The translations under genes were made by a program, and so were the position numbers. A stretch of 64,000 nucleotides of DNA from Mesotaenium endlicherianum. Taxonomy: Eukaryota; Streptophyta; Zygnematophyceae; Zygnematales; Mesotaeniaceae. The notes beneath the pieces were generated by a model. That model had not been told where the DNA came from and searched no databases. It was given only the letters and a program-made list of their open reading frames with translations. This document shows positions 22,226-32,810 of the stretch, one piece after another. The first letter of the stretch is position 1. Each line of letters opens with the position of its first letter. The stretch is from NCBI GenBank assembly GCA_009602735.1, contig WELA01002297.1, positions 45,142-109,141 on the forward strand. Reading direction: 5' to 3'.

Positions 22226-22430
22226 CGTTTGGTATTTTCTGACCCATCAAAGAAGCGTAGATCTATTTCCAAGGAAAAGCGACTAAAGAAACGGGCGACA
22301 GAGCCTAAGCGACAGGAGGAGCAAGCAGAGAAGCCTGCTGCCTCTCCACCCTGCAATCAGGCTGAAAACCTTGAGGGCCACGATGTGGGCAAAAAGCCCC
22401 CACCTGAACCCAAGAAGTAGCAGCTACTGG
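22226..22430 (+). pseudogene. Element C basic segment before RT
   Basis: The frame 22229-22420 reads VFSDPSKKRRSISKEKRLKK and then a Lys/Glu/Pro-rich tail; it matches D 56477-56680. The KKRR-type clusters would suit a nuclear localisation signal. It ends at a stop just before the RT domain. Confidence 0.55.
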
Positions 22431-22483
22431 ATGCTTTTGTTGGGGAGAAGCAGCCTGAAACTGAGATTTTAACCATTGGGAAA

Positions 22484-23920
22484 ATGGTCTCAGCCCAACA
22501 AAGAGCACAAGTTGAAAGGCTGCTCAAGAAGCACCGCAAGGTGTTTGTTTTTACTAAGAAGAAGATTGGCAGACCCACTGCCTGTGTGTGTGAAATCACG
22601 CTAACTACGCATAACCCAGTCAGACTTGGGCCGTATAAGCTCAGTCAGGCAAAATGGGACTGTTCGGAGAAAACCTGCCAGGAGTTGCACAAACTCCGCA
22701 TGATTGAAAAATCAACTTCAGTGCATGGGGCTCCCACACTAGTAGTCGCCAAGAAGGACGAGGCTGGCAACTATACTGCCACTCGTATGTGTGGAGATTA
22801 CAAGTGACTGAACCTCCACACGGAGCCAGACAGCTATGTGATGCCTACGCCAGAGCGGATGTTTGCGATTGCCACCACCGGGAAGGTGTTTAGCATCACC
22901 GATCTGCGCCAAGGCTTCAACCAGATTCTTGTGAAAACAGAACATCAAGGTAAGACCGCTTTCTGGGCTTAAAGGGAACTTTGGCAATGGACAGTAATGC
23001 CATTTGGGTTGAAAAATGCCCCTGCCATATTTCAGAGGACAATGGATAAAGTGCTGGAGGGGCTGGATTTTGCAAAACCATACATTGACGATGTGATGGT
23101 GTTCAGCCAGTCCATTGAGGAGCACCTCGAGCACTTGGAACAAATGTTCCAGCGTCTGGAGAAATTCCAGAGACTCTACATCCAGGAAAGTGTAGGTTCT
23201 TTGAGGCACACGTGCCCTACTTAGGACATGAGATTGGGAACAATGCTATGTCCCCTCAGAATGTAAAGATTGAGGCCATTTTCAAGATACGTGAACCTGC
23301 GAATGTGTCCAAGCTTAAAGCTCTTCTAGGGCTGAGTGGATTTTATTGCAAGTTTGTGAAGGACTATAGCAGAATTGCTAAACCCTTGACAGAAATCCTG
23401 AAAAAGGACGTACCTTTTGTGTGGACAGAAGTCCAAGAGAAGGCCATGAACGAGCTTAAAGAGAGGCTGGTGACAGCCCCAGTCTTGCAAACGCCTGACT
23501 ACTCTAAGCCGTTCAACCTGCACACTGACTGGAGTCGTGTAGGAATTGGCGCAGTACTCACTCAAGCTGCAAGCCCAAGGGAGGAGTACGTCATTGCCTA
23601 TGCATCTCGCTCTAACAACCGAGTCGAGAGCAACTATTTGTCCTATGAAGGAGAGCTGCTGGCAGTGGTTTGGGCTGTTACACATTTCAGAGAGTATCTT
23701 TGGGGAAGACCTTTCTCGCTGATTACAGATCACTCGCCATTACTTTGGCTGATGAAGAATGGAGATCTTACCGGCAAGCTGGCTCGCTGGGCTCTTAAGC
23801 TTCAGGAGTATCAGATGACGGTGGTGCACCGAGTAGGTGTACTCAACAATGACGTCGATGGACTTAGCAGGAACCCAGACCCATCTTCAGAAAACAGAAG
23901 CTCAAGAAGACAAAGACCCG
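22484..23920 (+). pseudogene. pol: Element C reverse transcriptase and RNase H, broken
   Basis: Pieces in order: RT N-terminus (VERLLKKHRKVF, KKDEAGNYTATRMCGDYK then stop), fingers-palm region with DLRQGFNQI, MPFGLKNAPAIFQ, catalytic YIDD at 23081-23092, then a frame change near 23200, connection (LLGLSGFYCKFVKDYSRIAKPL) and RNase H (LHTDWSRVGIGAVLTQA, YEGELLAVVWAV, ITDHSPLLWLM). Closely related to the RT of D and, more distantly, of G (same GDYR, DLRQGFNQI and YIDD wording). It differs from the chromovirus RTs of A, B and E, which have FLDD. Confidence 0.88.
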
Positions 23921-23939
23921 ATCGGCCCAGCAGAGTTGG

Positions 23940-25294
23940 CAGCTTGCCTAGCCGAAATGGCTGAAATGGCAGCGTCAGGTGAAGCTGAGCCTCTACCCCT
24001 GTTCAGTCCAGAGATCTGGAAAGATCAAGCCACTATGCACTGGCTGAAATTAGGGACCCATCTCGAGGGACTATCACTGAAAGAAAAGGACCAAGTAAGT
24101 CATCGCGCTAAAAGGTTTTGCTGGAAACGCAATTACCTGTTCGGAGTTGAAGAAATTGGACAAGAGAAGGTCGTGCCAGAACCTACCAAGAGACGAGCTC
24201 TCGTGCAGGAAATGCATGAAAATACTGGGCACTATGGTGTCAAGAAGACATATAGTCTTCTGTCGCTGTCTTACTGGTGGAGGGGTATGAAACAACAGTG
24301 TGAAGATGTGATCAAGGCCTGTCAAAGCTGTGATCGCGTCAAGGCTGGTTTTACACAGCAACATCCACACCTGCAACCTTTGCCAATCATGTGCCTAGGC
24401 TATCGCTGGAGCTGCAATCTCGCAAGTGAGCTACCGCTGTCCAAGCAAGGTAACAAGTATATCATGGTCATGATTGAGCATTTTTGTAAGTGGATAGAGG
24501 TCGTTCCTCTAACCGCTAAGGAAAGCTTAGGGACTGCGGAAGCACTCCTTAACCATGTGATTGTGCGTCATGGAGCTCCAGCAGAAGTGCTGACAGACCA
24601 AGGGTCTTAGTTCCAAGGGTCGTTTCAAAAACTCTAGGACAAATTCTTCATTGATCATTGCACTACGTCAAGAGACCACCCGCAAGCAGATGGTCTAGCA
24701 GAACGGATGGTGTAAATTATGAAATATGCTTTACGCAAGTTTTGCCTTGAGCATGACAAGCGAGATTGGGATCCGGCCCTACCATGGCTAGTTATGGGCT
24801 ACAGAATCAGCAAGCAAGCAGCTTTGGCGAATTACTCGCCATATCAGATTTTGTTTGGAAGAATTCCAGTTGTACCCAGCAGCATCAAGCAGGAAATTGA
24901 ACAGGTGAAAAACCTGGACGATCCTGATGAGTTGTTAAAGGTGATGGTACGCCGCAGAGCGCTATGTGAGCGCATGATGCCTGCTGCGCTGGACAACCTG
25001 AGAATTGCGCAGAAAAGAGACACGCAGCGTTACGCCAGGACGCGAGATGGGAGCTACCGCTTGCAAATGACGCAGATCCAGGAAGGAGACTTCGTCTACC
25101 GCAAGCGCCAGACCAAGACCACCATCGACACCAGTTCAGGTGCAGTGATCTCGCGCGTGAAACATGCGTTTGACAATGGTGTGTTAGAACTGGAAGGTTC
25201 TGATGGCAAGATCATGAGAGATTACGTGCAGAACTGCTCGCTGTGCCGTTTGCCAAATATTGATCCTACGATTAGGATTGTGCTTGAGGAATAA
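23940..25294 (+). pseudogene. Element C integrase, broken
   Basis: The zinc-binding part reads HENTGHYGVKKT and CQSCDRV. The catalytic core has a first acidic position altered (WSCNLASELP, where D has WSCDLAGELP: Asp to Asn), LTDQGS followed by a stop, and ADGLAERMV with the Glu preserved. The C-terminal part (24719-25294) includes YRLQMTQIQEGDFVYRKRQT and ends before the PHD-like segment. No chromodomain is present. Confidence 0.85.
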
Positions 25295-25296
25295 GT

Positions 25297-25461
25297 GCCA
25301 GCCATGCCTTGTGTCAGTTGCAAAGTGCTGGATGATCAAGAAGCAATGGTAACTTGCGATAAGTGTGGTGCCCGTTGGCACACTTTCTGCGTTGGTGAAG
25401 AAGAGATTATGGCAGGACATTGGGAATGTCCTGACTACATTCTTGAAACCCCTAGCTGCTG
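25297..25461 (+). pseudogene. PHD-like zinc finger at the end of element C
   Basis: In frame with the integrase after a stop: PCVSCKVLDDQEAMVTCDKC, then RWHTFC and WECPDY. The spacing C-x2-C, C-x2-C, H-x2-C, W-x-C-P fits a C4HC3 PHD finger whose last cysteine is now Tyr. PHD fingers usually bind histone H3 tails in nucleosomes. Here it occupies the place of the chromodomain of chromoviruses. Confidence 0.75.
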
Positions 25462-25510
25462 AACCAGGAGATAAGAAGCTTTCAGCAAAAAGGCAGGGAA
25501 GCCTAAGTTG

Positions 25511-25521
25511 AAAGGGAGGGG
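25511..25521 (+). promoter_or_regulatory. Polypurine tract of element C
   Basis: AAAGGGAGGGG directly before the LTR start TGTAAGGG. The identical tract precedes the 3' LTR of element D. Confidence 0.9.
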
Positions 25522-26961
25522 TGTAAGGGAGACTGAAGATAAGCAAACTTATTAAAAATTTCTATTAAGCATGAAGAATGTTGAAGAGATGAAGTGGTTG
25601 AGTGGGAAGCACTAAACGTTTGGATGCTGCACTTGCATGATCAGGTGGAGGAGGACCAGAAATGAGTCCACACCAAAGAGTCTGCCACCAACACACGTGC
25701 AAAGGTCGATCAACCCAGGGGATTTCTCACGTGCAGAGACGCACCGACACATCGACCAGGTCGAAGGCACACGTGCTGAGAAGCTATGCACGTGCCAAGG
25801 GTTCGACACTGTTAGGCACGACAGCTGTCGCGACTGCTATCCGTTTGACGGTGCCGCACGCGCAGCGCTAGTCACGGCCGCCCAGGTACGGAAAGTCAGC
25901 ACTGACTCACCGACCAAAGATAGACTTCAGGTCAGCCAGCGGTCAAGTCAACGTCATGATCACCGAGAGGTGGTCATGGCATGTCAGTCCCCACACCCAG
26001 CGATGGGAAGGGATTTGCCAAGAAGGACTGCCAAAAGGCTGTGGGCGAGAAGCAGCCCCGAGTGCCAAGTCAGGCACGATGTGATTGGCTATGAAAACCG
26101 CCAGTCACCAGCCAAATAAGCACAACGACTGGCTGAAAGGCTAAGCAGTCACGCGCGACAGTCGCGAGGCTTGCATGCAAGCTGAGTGACAATAGCTAGA
26201 TTAGTTTGAAGAGCTGCTAGGCGAGGACGGCATGCAAAGCCAGCTGTGACTAAGCACTGGTATTCTCGAGAGAGAACAATGTGTGGTGCCTGCGAAAGGC
26301 ACGAGTTCTGCGCAAAGATGCCTCATCCTTGCGTTTGTAGCTTTTGCTAAAGAAGCAGAAAGGAGAAAGAAGGAGCGCGAAGAGAAGGAGTTCCCAAGGG
26401 CGCAAGAAAACGGAGAATCCACGCCACTGCGGACACCTGAAGATCTCTTGGCACTATACCATAGAAGTTAGAATTCAGGAGTTCCCAAGGTGGAATCTCA
26501 CTGGTAGACAGAGGAGAACTTGCAGAACAGAATCTATTAGGAGATTAGCGCAGATTTGGACAGAACACCACAAGTGTGCGAAGGGCATATAAATGGTGAG
26601 TAACTGTGTCAGTCCTAAGTTCTCAGAAGTCGCGAACAAGTCAAATTGCTGATAGCAAGAGCAGTTAAACAATTAAAAGCTCTCAGTGAGTAAGTGAGTG
26701 AGCCTAGTCTAGCAGTGAAGAACTGCTGAGGCGCGGTAGTGAGCGAAGAGTTCAAACCAGGCCAGCATAGATGTGCAGTTTCAGAGTTTTGTAAGCTGAG
26801 ACTTGTGAAAGTTAAGCGAAAGCCGTGCAGGCGATTTCCTCTGAATCTGGCATTGTTTGTTAAGCTGCTTAGACGTGATTTCTGCAAACTACAAATTTGT
26901 TCATTCTGTTACCCCCAACTTGGGCATAAGCCTATCTGGAAGTAAGACTCTTCCGTCCTAC
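25522..26961 (+). repeat. 3' LTR of element C
   Basis: About 1440 bp, from TGTAAGGGAGAC to CTTCCGTCCTAC; matches the LTRs of D and F. It contains the 12-bp palindrome CGACAGCTGTCG at 25819-25830, intact here. Its right end touches the start of another LTR copy without any spacer. Confidence 0.88.
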
Positions 26962-27264
26962 TGTAAGGAAGACTGAAGATAGACAAACTTTTTAAAAATT
27001 TATGTTAAGCATGAAGAATGCTGAAGAGATGAAGTGGTTGAGTGGGAAGCACTTAACGTTTGGATGCTGCACTTGCATGATGAGGTGTAGGAGGACTAGA
27101 AATGAGTCCACACCAAAGAGTCTGCCACCGACACACGTGCAAAGGTCGATCAACCCAGGGGATACCTCACGTGCAGAGATGCACCGACACATCGACCAGG
27201 TCGAGGGTACACGTGCTGAGAAGCTACGCACGTGCCAAGGGTCCGACACTGTTAGGCACGACAG
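26962..27264 (+). repeat. Second, broken LTR of the C/D/F family
   Basis: Begins TGTAAGGAAGAC and follows the first 300 bp of the LTR (GTGTCGATGTG-type tracts, GTTAGGCACGACAG), then diverges exactly at the centre of the LTR palindrome at 27264. The remainder of this LTR is not found downstream. Confidence 0.85.
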
Positions 27265-28282
27265 TGTGCAACCATGGATGCAACATATGATATTTATTTT
27301 TCATTGAAACTTAAATGTTAATTGAAAATATTATGTTGATGTTGAGATTGGTGTGTGTTTGGACGTGTGCATTTGCGGTGGGAAACAAGCAGGTGCCAAA
27401 TGGCACTTTTGTGTTGCTTTCATGGGTGCACGCATGGATGCAAGCGACTACACATGGTATACACAACATAAGGACTGAAGGGCAGCATAGAATGATAATG
27501 CAACTGTCTGCTCAACCACATGTGTGGGTGCGTATGTGCGTCCGCCTGTGTATGCGAGCAAGCACTTGTATTATGCCTGCATGGGCAAATTTAGCGTGCG
27601 GCCTGTAAACGCGTATAGCATGTATGAAAGCACATATGTGGCCAAGAAATAATGTGTGCACGCAATTGCGAAGCAATTACGCCAAGCGGTTGATTTCGAG
27701 ACGTGCAACTCGTTCAAATCAACCTAAGTAGTGAAAGAAGCGCAAATTGGAATTTGACCGTATCGATGCCTTGTGTTTAAAAGTACGCATGGACTATAAT
27801 GCAGTCAAGCATGCATGCCTGAGTGTATTCACGTGATTTTTTATGTAAGTCTAAGAGTCGTGTGACAAGAATCGTTTGGAAGCGCATGCATCCTGCGAGC
27901 CAATTCTATGGAAAATCTGGTCTATTTGTTTCAATATACTCCAATAAAAAATCATACAATACACATGCATGTAGAAGTTGAATTGAACATTGCACATGAT
28001 GTTCATATCTCACAGCACAACTCACATATCTTGGCATTGATGAAATGATACTTAAAAAGACAATATATTATACCAACAATCATCATATACAACCATCATA
28101 TATTATCCCACATCAAATATGATATCAATAATTTTGCATAATGTAGATAGGTAAAATATCTATAACGAATAAATTTAACAGATCACATAATCAACACATG
28201 ATCAATACATAATCTCTCTCCCCCCCTCTCTCTCTCTCTCACTCTCTCTCTCTCTCTGAAACGAGTAAATTATATGGACCAC
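27265..28282. other. Unassigned AT-rich sequence with CT microsatellite
   Basis: About 1 kb without recognisable coding sequence. It starts at the palindrome breakpoint and contains many GCATG/CATGC words. A CT-rich simple repeat occupies 28213-28257. Nothing further supported. Confidence 0.5.
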
Positions 28283-28412
28283 TGTAGAAAATAAGCAGTC
28301 CTAGTTCAATTTGCTTCGCACGTGCGTTCACATGTGTGGAGGATGACTGAAGTGTGTGGTCGGTCGAGTCTAGTTGATGATGGTAGAGAGTGTCGATGTG
28401 TAGGGCATTTAG
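28283..28412 (+). repeat. 5' LTR fragment of element I
   Basis: 130 bp matching the start of the 30098 LTR, up to TGTAGGGCATTTA. It then jumps into the protease-region coding sequence, so the LTR end, primer site and gag are deleted. Confidence 0.82.
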
Positions 28413-30079
28413 TGTGTGGAGCTGGGAAGGTGGTAGTCGTGACACAACTAGGCAAGAGGAGGCACAAGTTTACAATGCCGAATGTGCTTCACTGTACGGG
28501 ACTGGTGAAGAACCTGTTTTCAATACCAAAGACCACAGCCTTGGGAAACACAGTGGTGTTTGAAGGAAGAGAGTGTCGAGTCATGGACTCGAACAGCGAT
28601 GTGGTAATGAAGGCTGTGAAATCAAGTGTTCAAGGCAGCCTGTTCAAAATCCAGTGCCAAGCTGAGGTTGCTCTATCTGTGATGGACCAGGTTCTTCAGG
28701 TTGAGTTTGCACTTGGTGCACAGGGCTACTCTCAGACAGAGGGAGAGGACTATCATGAGACCTTTGCACCAGTTGCCAAGATTGCCACAATGAGAGTGGT
28801 GGCACAATTTGCTGCAGTGAAGGACATGGAGATGCACCAGATGGACGTAAAGACTGCATTTCTATATGGAAAACTGGAAGAGGAGGTCTACATGGAGGAG
28901 CCAGAGGGATTTGTCGATGAGAGATTCCCAAAGAAGGTGTGCAAGCTGAAGAAGTCCCTGTATGGATCAAAGCAGTCTCCAAGAATGTGGAACCAGAAGA
29001 TAGACTCCTTTCTTCAAGGTGAGGGCTTTGTGAAGTCCAATACTGACAGCAGTTTGTATATGAAGGGAGCAGGAGAAGACAGGGTGATGCTGGTGCTGTA
29101 TGTTGATTACCTGCTACTTGTTTGCAAGAAGATGGTGGAGGTGCAGAAGGTGAAGAATGCCCTGAGTCGAGCTTTTGATATGAAGGATTTGGGAGAGGTG
29201 CAGTTTGAGCTTGGCATTCAGGTGAAAAGAGACAGGACCAAGAGGACTGTAATGTTGGGTCAGCCGGCATACCTACAGACAGTATTGGAGAGATTTGATA
29301 TGATGAGCTGTAAGCCTGTCAATGTGCCCCTTGATCCTAAGCAGAAGCTGAGCTCGAGCATTTGTGCTAAGGATGAGCATGAATGGGAGATGATGTCTCA
29401 GGTGTCGATGAGGAAGGTTGCAGGCAGCATTATGTACCTGATGGTGTGCAAACGTCTTGATATTGTTAACGTTGTAGGGGTAGTTAGCCAATTTATGGAG
29501 AATCCAAGACCTGCACACTGGGAGGCTATGAAGAGGATATCGAGATATTTGAAAGGGACACCAAACCTATGGCTGCACCTAGGAGGAAGTGAAAGTGTGA
29601 CACTAGAAGGGTGCAGTGATGCTGACTGGGGAGGAGACGTAGACACTCGGAGGTCTACAACAGGTTATGCATTTTCTTTGGCTAAAGGTGCTGTGACCTG
29701 GAAGAGTAAGAGACAGAAGGTGGTGACTTTATTGTCTATGGAGGCAGAGTATATGGCTGCTTTGCAGGCAGTTAGGGAGGCATTGTGGCTGAGAAGGCTT
29801 TTGGAGGACCTGGGCTATGAGCAGAAGAAGCCCACGGTTATTTTGAGTGACAGTCAGAGCTACATTGCCTTAGGGTAGAATACTGTTGAGCATGCTAGGA
29901 GTAACCACATAGACATTCAGTACCATAAGTGTAGAGAGTGTGTACTTGATGGAAGTGTAGAGTTCAGATATATCAAAATTGATAAGATGGTGGCTGATTC
30001 TTTGACTAAGGCTGTTCCTAGAGTAAAGCACCAGTGGTGTGCTGAGATGTTAGGACTAAAAGAGATAGTGAGCAAATAG
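28413..30079 (+). pseudogene. pol: Element I copia pol remnant (protease region fused to RT-RNase H)
   Basis: The open frame 28322-29878 joins TMPNVLHCTGLVKNLFSIPK (protease-integrase linker) directly to GYSQTEGEDYHETFAPVAK (RT start), deleting integrase. RT has MDVKTAFLYG and KSLYGSKQSPRMW, but the catalytic YVDD reads YVDY (29099-29110), so the second Asp is lost. RNase H has ADWGGDVDTRRSTTGYAF. A TAG follows SYIALG; further codons (EHARSNHIDIQYH, VADSLTKAVP) continue to the natural end. Compared with H, the stop in H after SDS lies four codons earlier. Inactive. Confidence 0.88.
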
Positions 30080-30097
30080 ATTAGAACTGAGAGGGAG

Positions 30098-30443
30098 TGT
30101 AGAATATAAGCAGTCCTAGCTCTATTTGCTTAGCACGTGCGTTCACATGTGTGGAGGTTGACTGAAGTGTGTGGTCGGTCGAGTCTAGTTGATGATGGTA
30201 GAGAGTGTCGATGTGTAGGGCATTTATTGACTAGGACTGTCGATTAGTTCGAGGTAGGTTAGCAGCCGCCATTGTGAATATGGAGGGGTAAGGAAGCTTT
30301 GTAAAGTTACACTTGAGTAAGAAAGAGTTGAGCCCTCGAGAAAGAGAGTGCTCCTCTTGGTGTCGTGTGCATGCTTATATGTGTTGTGTATGAGCTGCAA
30401 GTGAAGTGTTTGCCTTGCTATAGAATGAGTAAGCAATGGCAGA
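30098..30443 (+). repeat. 3' LTR of element I
   Basis: Begins TGTAGAATATAAG just after the tract CTGAGAGGGAG. The right end is set only approximately, where element G coding sequence resumes in antisense. It resembles the H LTR (TTCGAGGTAGGTTAGCAGCCGCC versus the equivalent H tract on the minus strand). Confidence 0.7.
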
Positions 30444-31760
30444 CAAAGATTATCAACAGATGCAAAACGAGCCCCGGTGAGGTCTACATCAGAGGATCCG
30501 GGGTTACGACTGAGACCGTCTACGTCCTGATTACTTAGACCCGCCTTCTGCTCAATGGTGAAATTGTATTCTTGTAATATCCGAGCCCAACGTGCGTATT
30601 TTCCTGTGAGTTTCTGATTAGTCATCAACCACCGCAAAGGCTGGTGATCAGTGATCAAATTGAATTGCGTGCCATAGAGGTAAGGCGAAAGTGAATTACA
30701 CCCCAAACAGCAGCCAAGCACTCCCCCTCATACGAACTACGGTCTGCAGGGTTGTTACTACGGCTGGAATATGCAACGACGTACTCTTGTCCCTCCTTAT
30801 CCTCCTGAGCAAGTACAGCCCCCAAACGCAGATGACTCCAGTCGGTGTGCAAAGAGAAAGGCTTCTCGTAATTTGACCTGCGCAGGATGGGCGCTAAGGA
30901 GAGAAGGTCTTTTAGTCTGTCAAATGCAGCTTGGCGTTCACTAGTCCATTCCCAAGGTACATCCTTCTTAAGGAGTTCGTTTAACGGGGCTGCAACCGCA
31001 CTAAAGTCTGGACAGAAACGACGGTAATACCCAGTAATCCCCATGAAGGCCCTCAATTGAGACATATCCGTGGGCACAGGCAAGCGACAAATTGCATCGA
31101 CTTTAACTTGTTGTGGTGTTAACCCTCCAGGAACAATGTGATGTCCTAGGTACGGAACCGACAGGGTAGCGATTTTACACTTGCCAGGGTGACACCCGCG
31201 GCCTTTAAACACTGTAAGACTTGTTCTACGTGTGCTAGGTGTTCATCCACAGTGCGGCTGAAAATGAGGACATCATCAATATAACAACGAGCGAAAGGGA
31301 GTCCACTAAGCACTCGATCCATGATACCCTGGAATTGGGCAAGGGCATTCTTTAACCCAAAAGGCATGACCTCCCACTGGTACATCCGCCGCTTACCCCA
31401 AAATGCAGTTTTATGTTTATCCTTGGGGTCAATGAGAATCTGATTAAACCCCTGACGCAGGTCAAACACGTTGAAAACACTTGCGTCCTCGAGGACATCG
31501 AAGATACCTTCGGGCACGGGCATGGGGTAGCGATCCAGTTTTGTAACACCATTTATACCGCGATAATCCCCACACATGCGTTTTTCAGTGTAGTTCCCCA
31601 TAGCGTCCTTCTTTGCGGGCATGACTGTGGGGGCTGCAAAATCCGGCATCGACCTTTCAATCATATCAGGTTGTAACAATTCCGTGATCTTTTCCCGCAT
31701 AATATTGTGGTCCACTTTAGCATGCCAATAATCCCTCAAGAAGACCGATCCGTTGTTGTG
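30444..31760 (-). pseudogene. pol: Element G reverse transcriptase and RNase H
   Basis: The minus-strand frames 31739-31146, 31212-30655 and 30721-30444 are consecutive. RT: MCGDYRGINGVTKLDRYPMP, FDLRQGFNQILIDP, MPFGLKNALAQFQG, catalytic YIDD (around 31285). Connection: LRAFMGITGYYRRFCPDFS. RNase H: LHTDWSHLRLGAVLAQE, SYEGECLAAVWGV, LITDHQPLRWLM. The frame changes twice (near 31180 and 30690). The segment ends at element I, so integrase is absent. Confidence 0.88.
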
Positions 31761-31919
31761 AGATCAATAGTGAATTGAGACACAGTACACCTTCCCAAAT
31801 CCATGATTGACCTTGCAAAACATTCCTCATTCCGTTCAAGCATCGTAGTGAATCGCAAGGTTTCCTCGGTAGTTAACTGTGTGCCCAAATCCCATCCGTC
31901 CTTAGGTTTGGGTACAGGA
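31761..31919 (-). other. Element G linker between DNMT remnant and RT
   Basis: A short stretch with no assignable domain, containing a run of G on the minus strand close by (plus-strand C run 31972-31983). Frames are broken here. Confidence 0.4.
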
Positions 31920-32520
31920 GGGGGGTCTGGAGTCTGTAATTGCTATGCAAGCGTCAAAAAATCCGATGCAACCCCCCCCCCCCCAGCCGAAAGCATGTAA
32001 GTGACAGGCTGAGATATGGAGGAAAGGGTCGGGAAGACGAGCATTGAGGATAGGCAGGACAGAGAATAGCCAAGTGAGGGCATGAATATGCATAACACGA
32101 CCAAGGAGTTGGCAACGTTGAATGGGGGATAAAGACGGAGAGGCAGTGCCGTGGGGAATAAATCCAAGAATGAGTTTGCGTTCGGACGCGGAGGGCTCAA
32201 CATAGCGGTTGGTGCGTGAATCAAACAACATGCCAGGCCCATAGTGGCAAAATGCGTAAGACTGAGGGCGGCTGACAAGTGTGGGAAACGCAGCACGTGG
32301 ATGACCGGAAAAGTTGACCTGACAGAAGGAAGAATGATCCATGCGACTGACTTCCATAGGGCAACGGTTGGGGGCGAGGATGGAAGTAACGGCAATACGA
32401 GGAGGATGGGTGTGGATGTGATGAGTGATGGGTGCAAGAGTAAGAGGGGGCACAAGGGTTTGCCAGAACACACGGGAACGGTGAGCATAAGACTCCACTG
32501 CGCCCGCATCAAGTGTAATC
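31920..32520 (-). pseudogene. Element G: C-terminal half of a divergent cytosine-C5 methyltransferase
   Basis: The minus-strand frame 32552-31902 (216 codons, open) contains, in order, motif VIII SYAHRSRVFW, a variable region, motif IX PRAAFPTLVSRPQSYAF with GPGML, a conserved block SASERKLILGF, and motif X QLLGRVMHIHALTWLF. Each aligns with D: SHMARILW, PRGVLPTFTAFPESRAF with GPGLV, EKGCCLG, and KIFSNMIGHHTMTWLL. Motifs I-VI, including the catalytic Cys, are absent. The upstream junction runs out of gag at about 32509-32540. It would have been an enzyme; now it cannot act. Confidence 0.75.
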
Positions 32521-32810
32521 TCGCCACTTCTGGTAGCCACTTCTGAGGTCAAAGATGTAGCGATCCATCTTCTCCTCTAGAGACCTGTTGGGGATCTCAA
32601 GCGTGGGGGCATGAAATCTGGATGTGTACTCTTGAACAGACGTCGTTTGCTTGAGATGGTGAAGCTTTCCTCGGGCAATCTTCTCCGCATTGATGGGCAT
32701 GAATTGCTTCTTGAGGCCTTCAAAAAAATCTGCCCATCTTGCATATGATGGTGGGGGCTCTTGGTTTGGCACAGGGTGCTCCGTAGCTTGATATACAACC
32801 TGTTGAAAAT
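32509..32810 (-). pseudogene. gag: Element G gag, C-terminal part
   Basis: The frame from 32823 reads PPPSYARWADFFEGLKKQF, ARGKLHHLKQTTSVQEYTSR and EEKMDRYIFDLRSGYQKW, the second half of a retrotransposon Gag domain. It continues the gag piece at 38215-38745 across element H. It is truncated before any zinc knuckle and runs into the methyltransferase remnant. Confidence 0.82.

Larger units (their letters stand above)
17642..26961 (+). mobile_element. Element C: decayed DNMT- and PHD-bearing Ty3/gypsy element
   Basis: The plus-strand counterpart of element D. The 5' LTR, gag and the protease active site are absent; the copy starts within the protease C-terminus at the edge of element B. The order kept is protease end, cytosine methyltransferase, unknown region, RT, RNase H, integrase, PHD-like finger, polypurine tract and 3' LTR. 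Many stops and frameshifts show it is dead. A solo LTR of the B family with a 5-bp duplication interrupts it at 21476-22220. Confidence 0.9.
28283..30443 (+). mobile_element. Element I: internally deleted Ty1/copia element
   Basis: The 5' LTR piece (28283-28412) and 3' LTR (30098 to about 30443) share TGTAGAA-ATAAGCAGTCCTAG and a 100-bp stretch after it. Between them is one frame fusing the protease region to RT. Gag and integrase are missing. The flanks show no obvious 5-bp duplication. It belongs to a copia lineage related to element H. Confidence 0.82.

Noticed and set aside
27315-27608. 97-codon plus-strand frame in the unassigned region
   Set aside because: Cys/His/Met-rich composition follows GCATG words; no similarity or context.
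28213-28257. CT repeat as a CRISPR or regulatory array
   Set aside because: Simple dinucleotide microsatellite.
28644-29270. 208-codon minus-strand frame inside copia element I
   Set aside because: Antisense of the RT; Pro/Ser-rich composition, no motif.
31943-32527. 194-codon minus-strand frame overlapping the G methyltransferase remnant
   Set aside because: Different frame from the one carrying motifs VIII-X; low-complexity Leu/Ser/Pro content.
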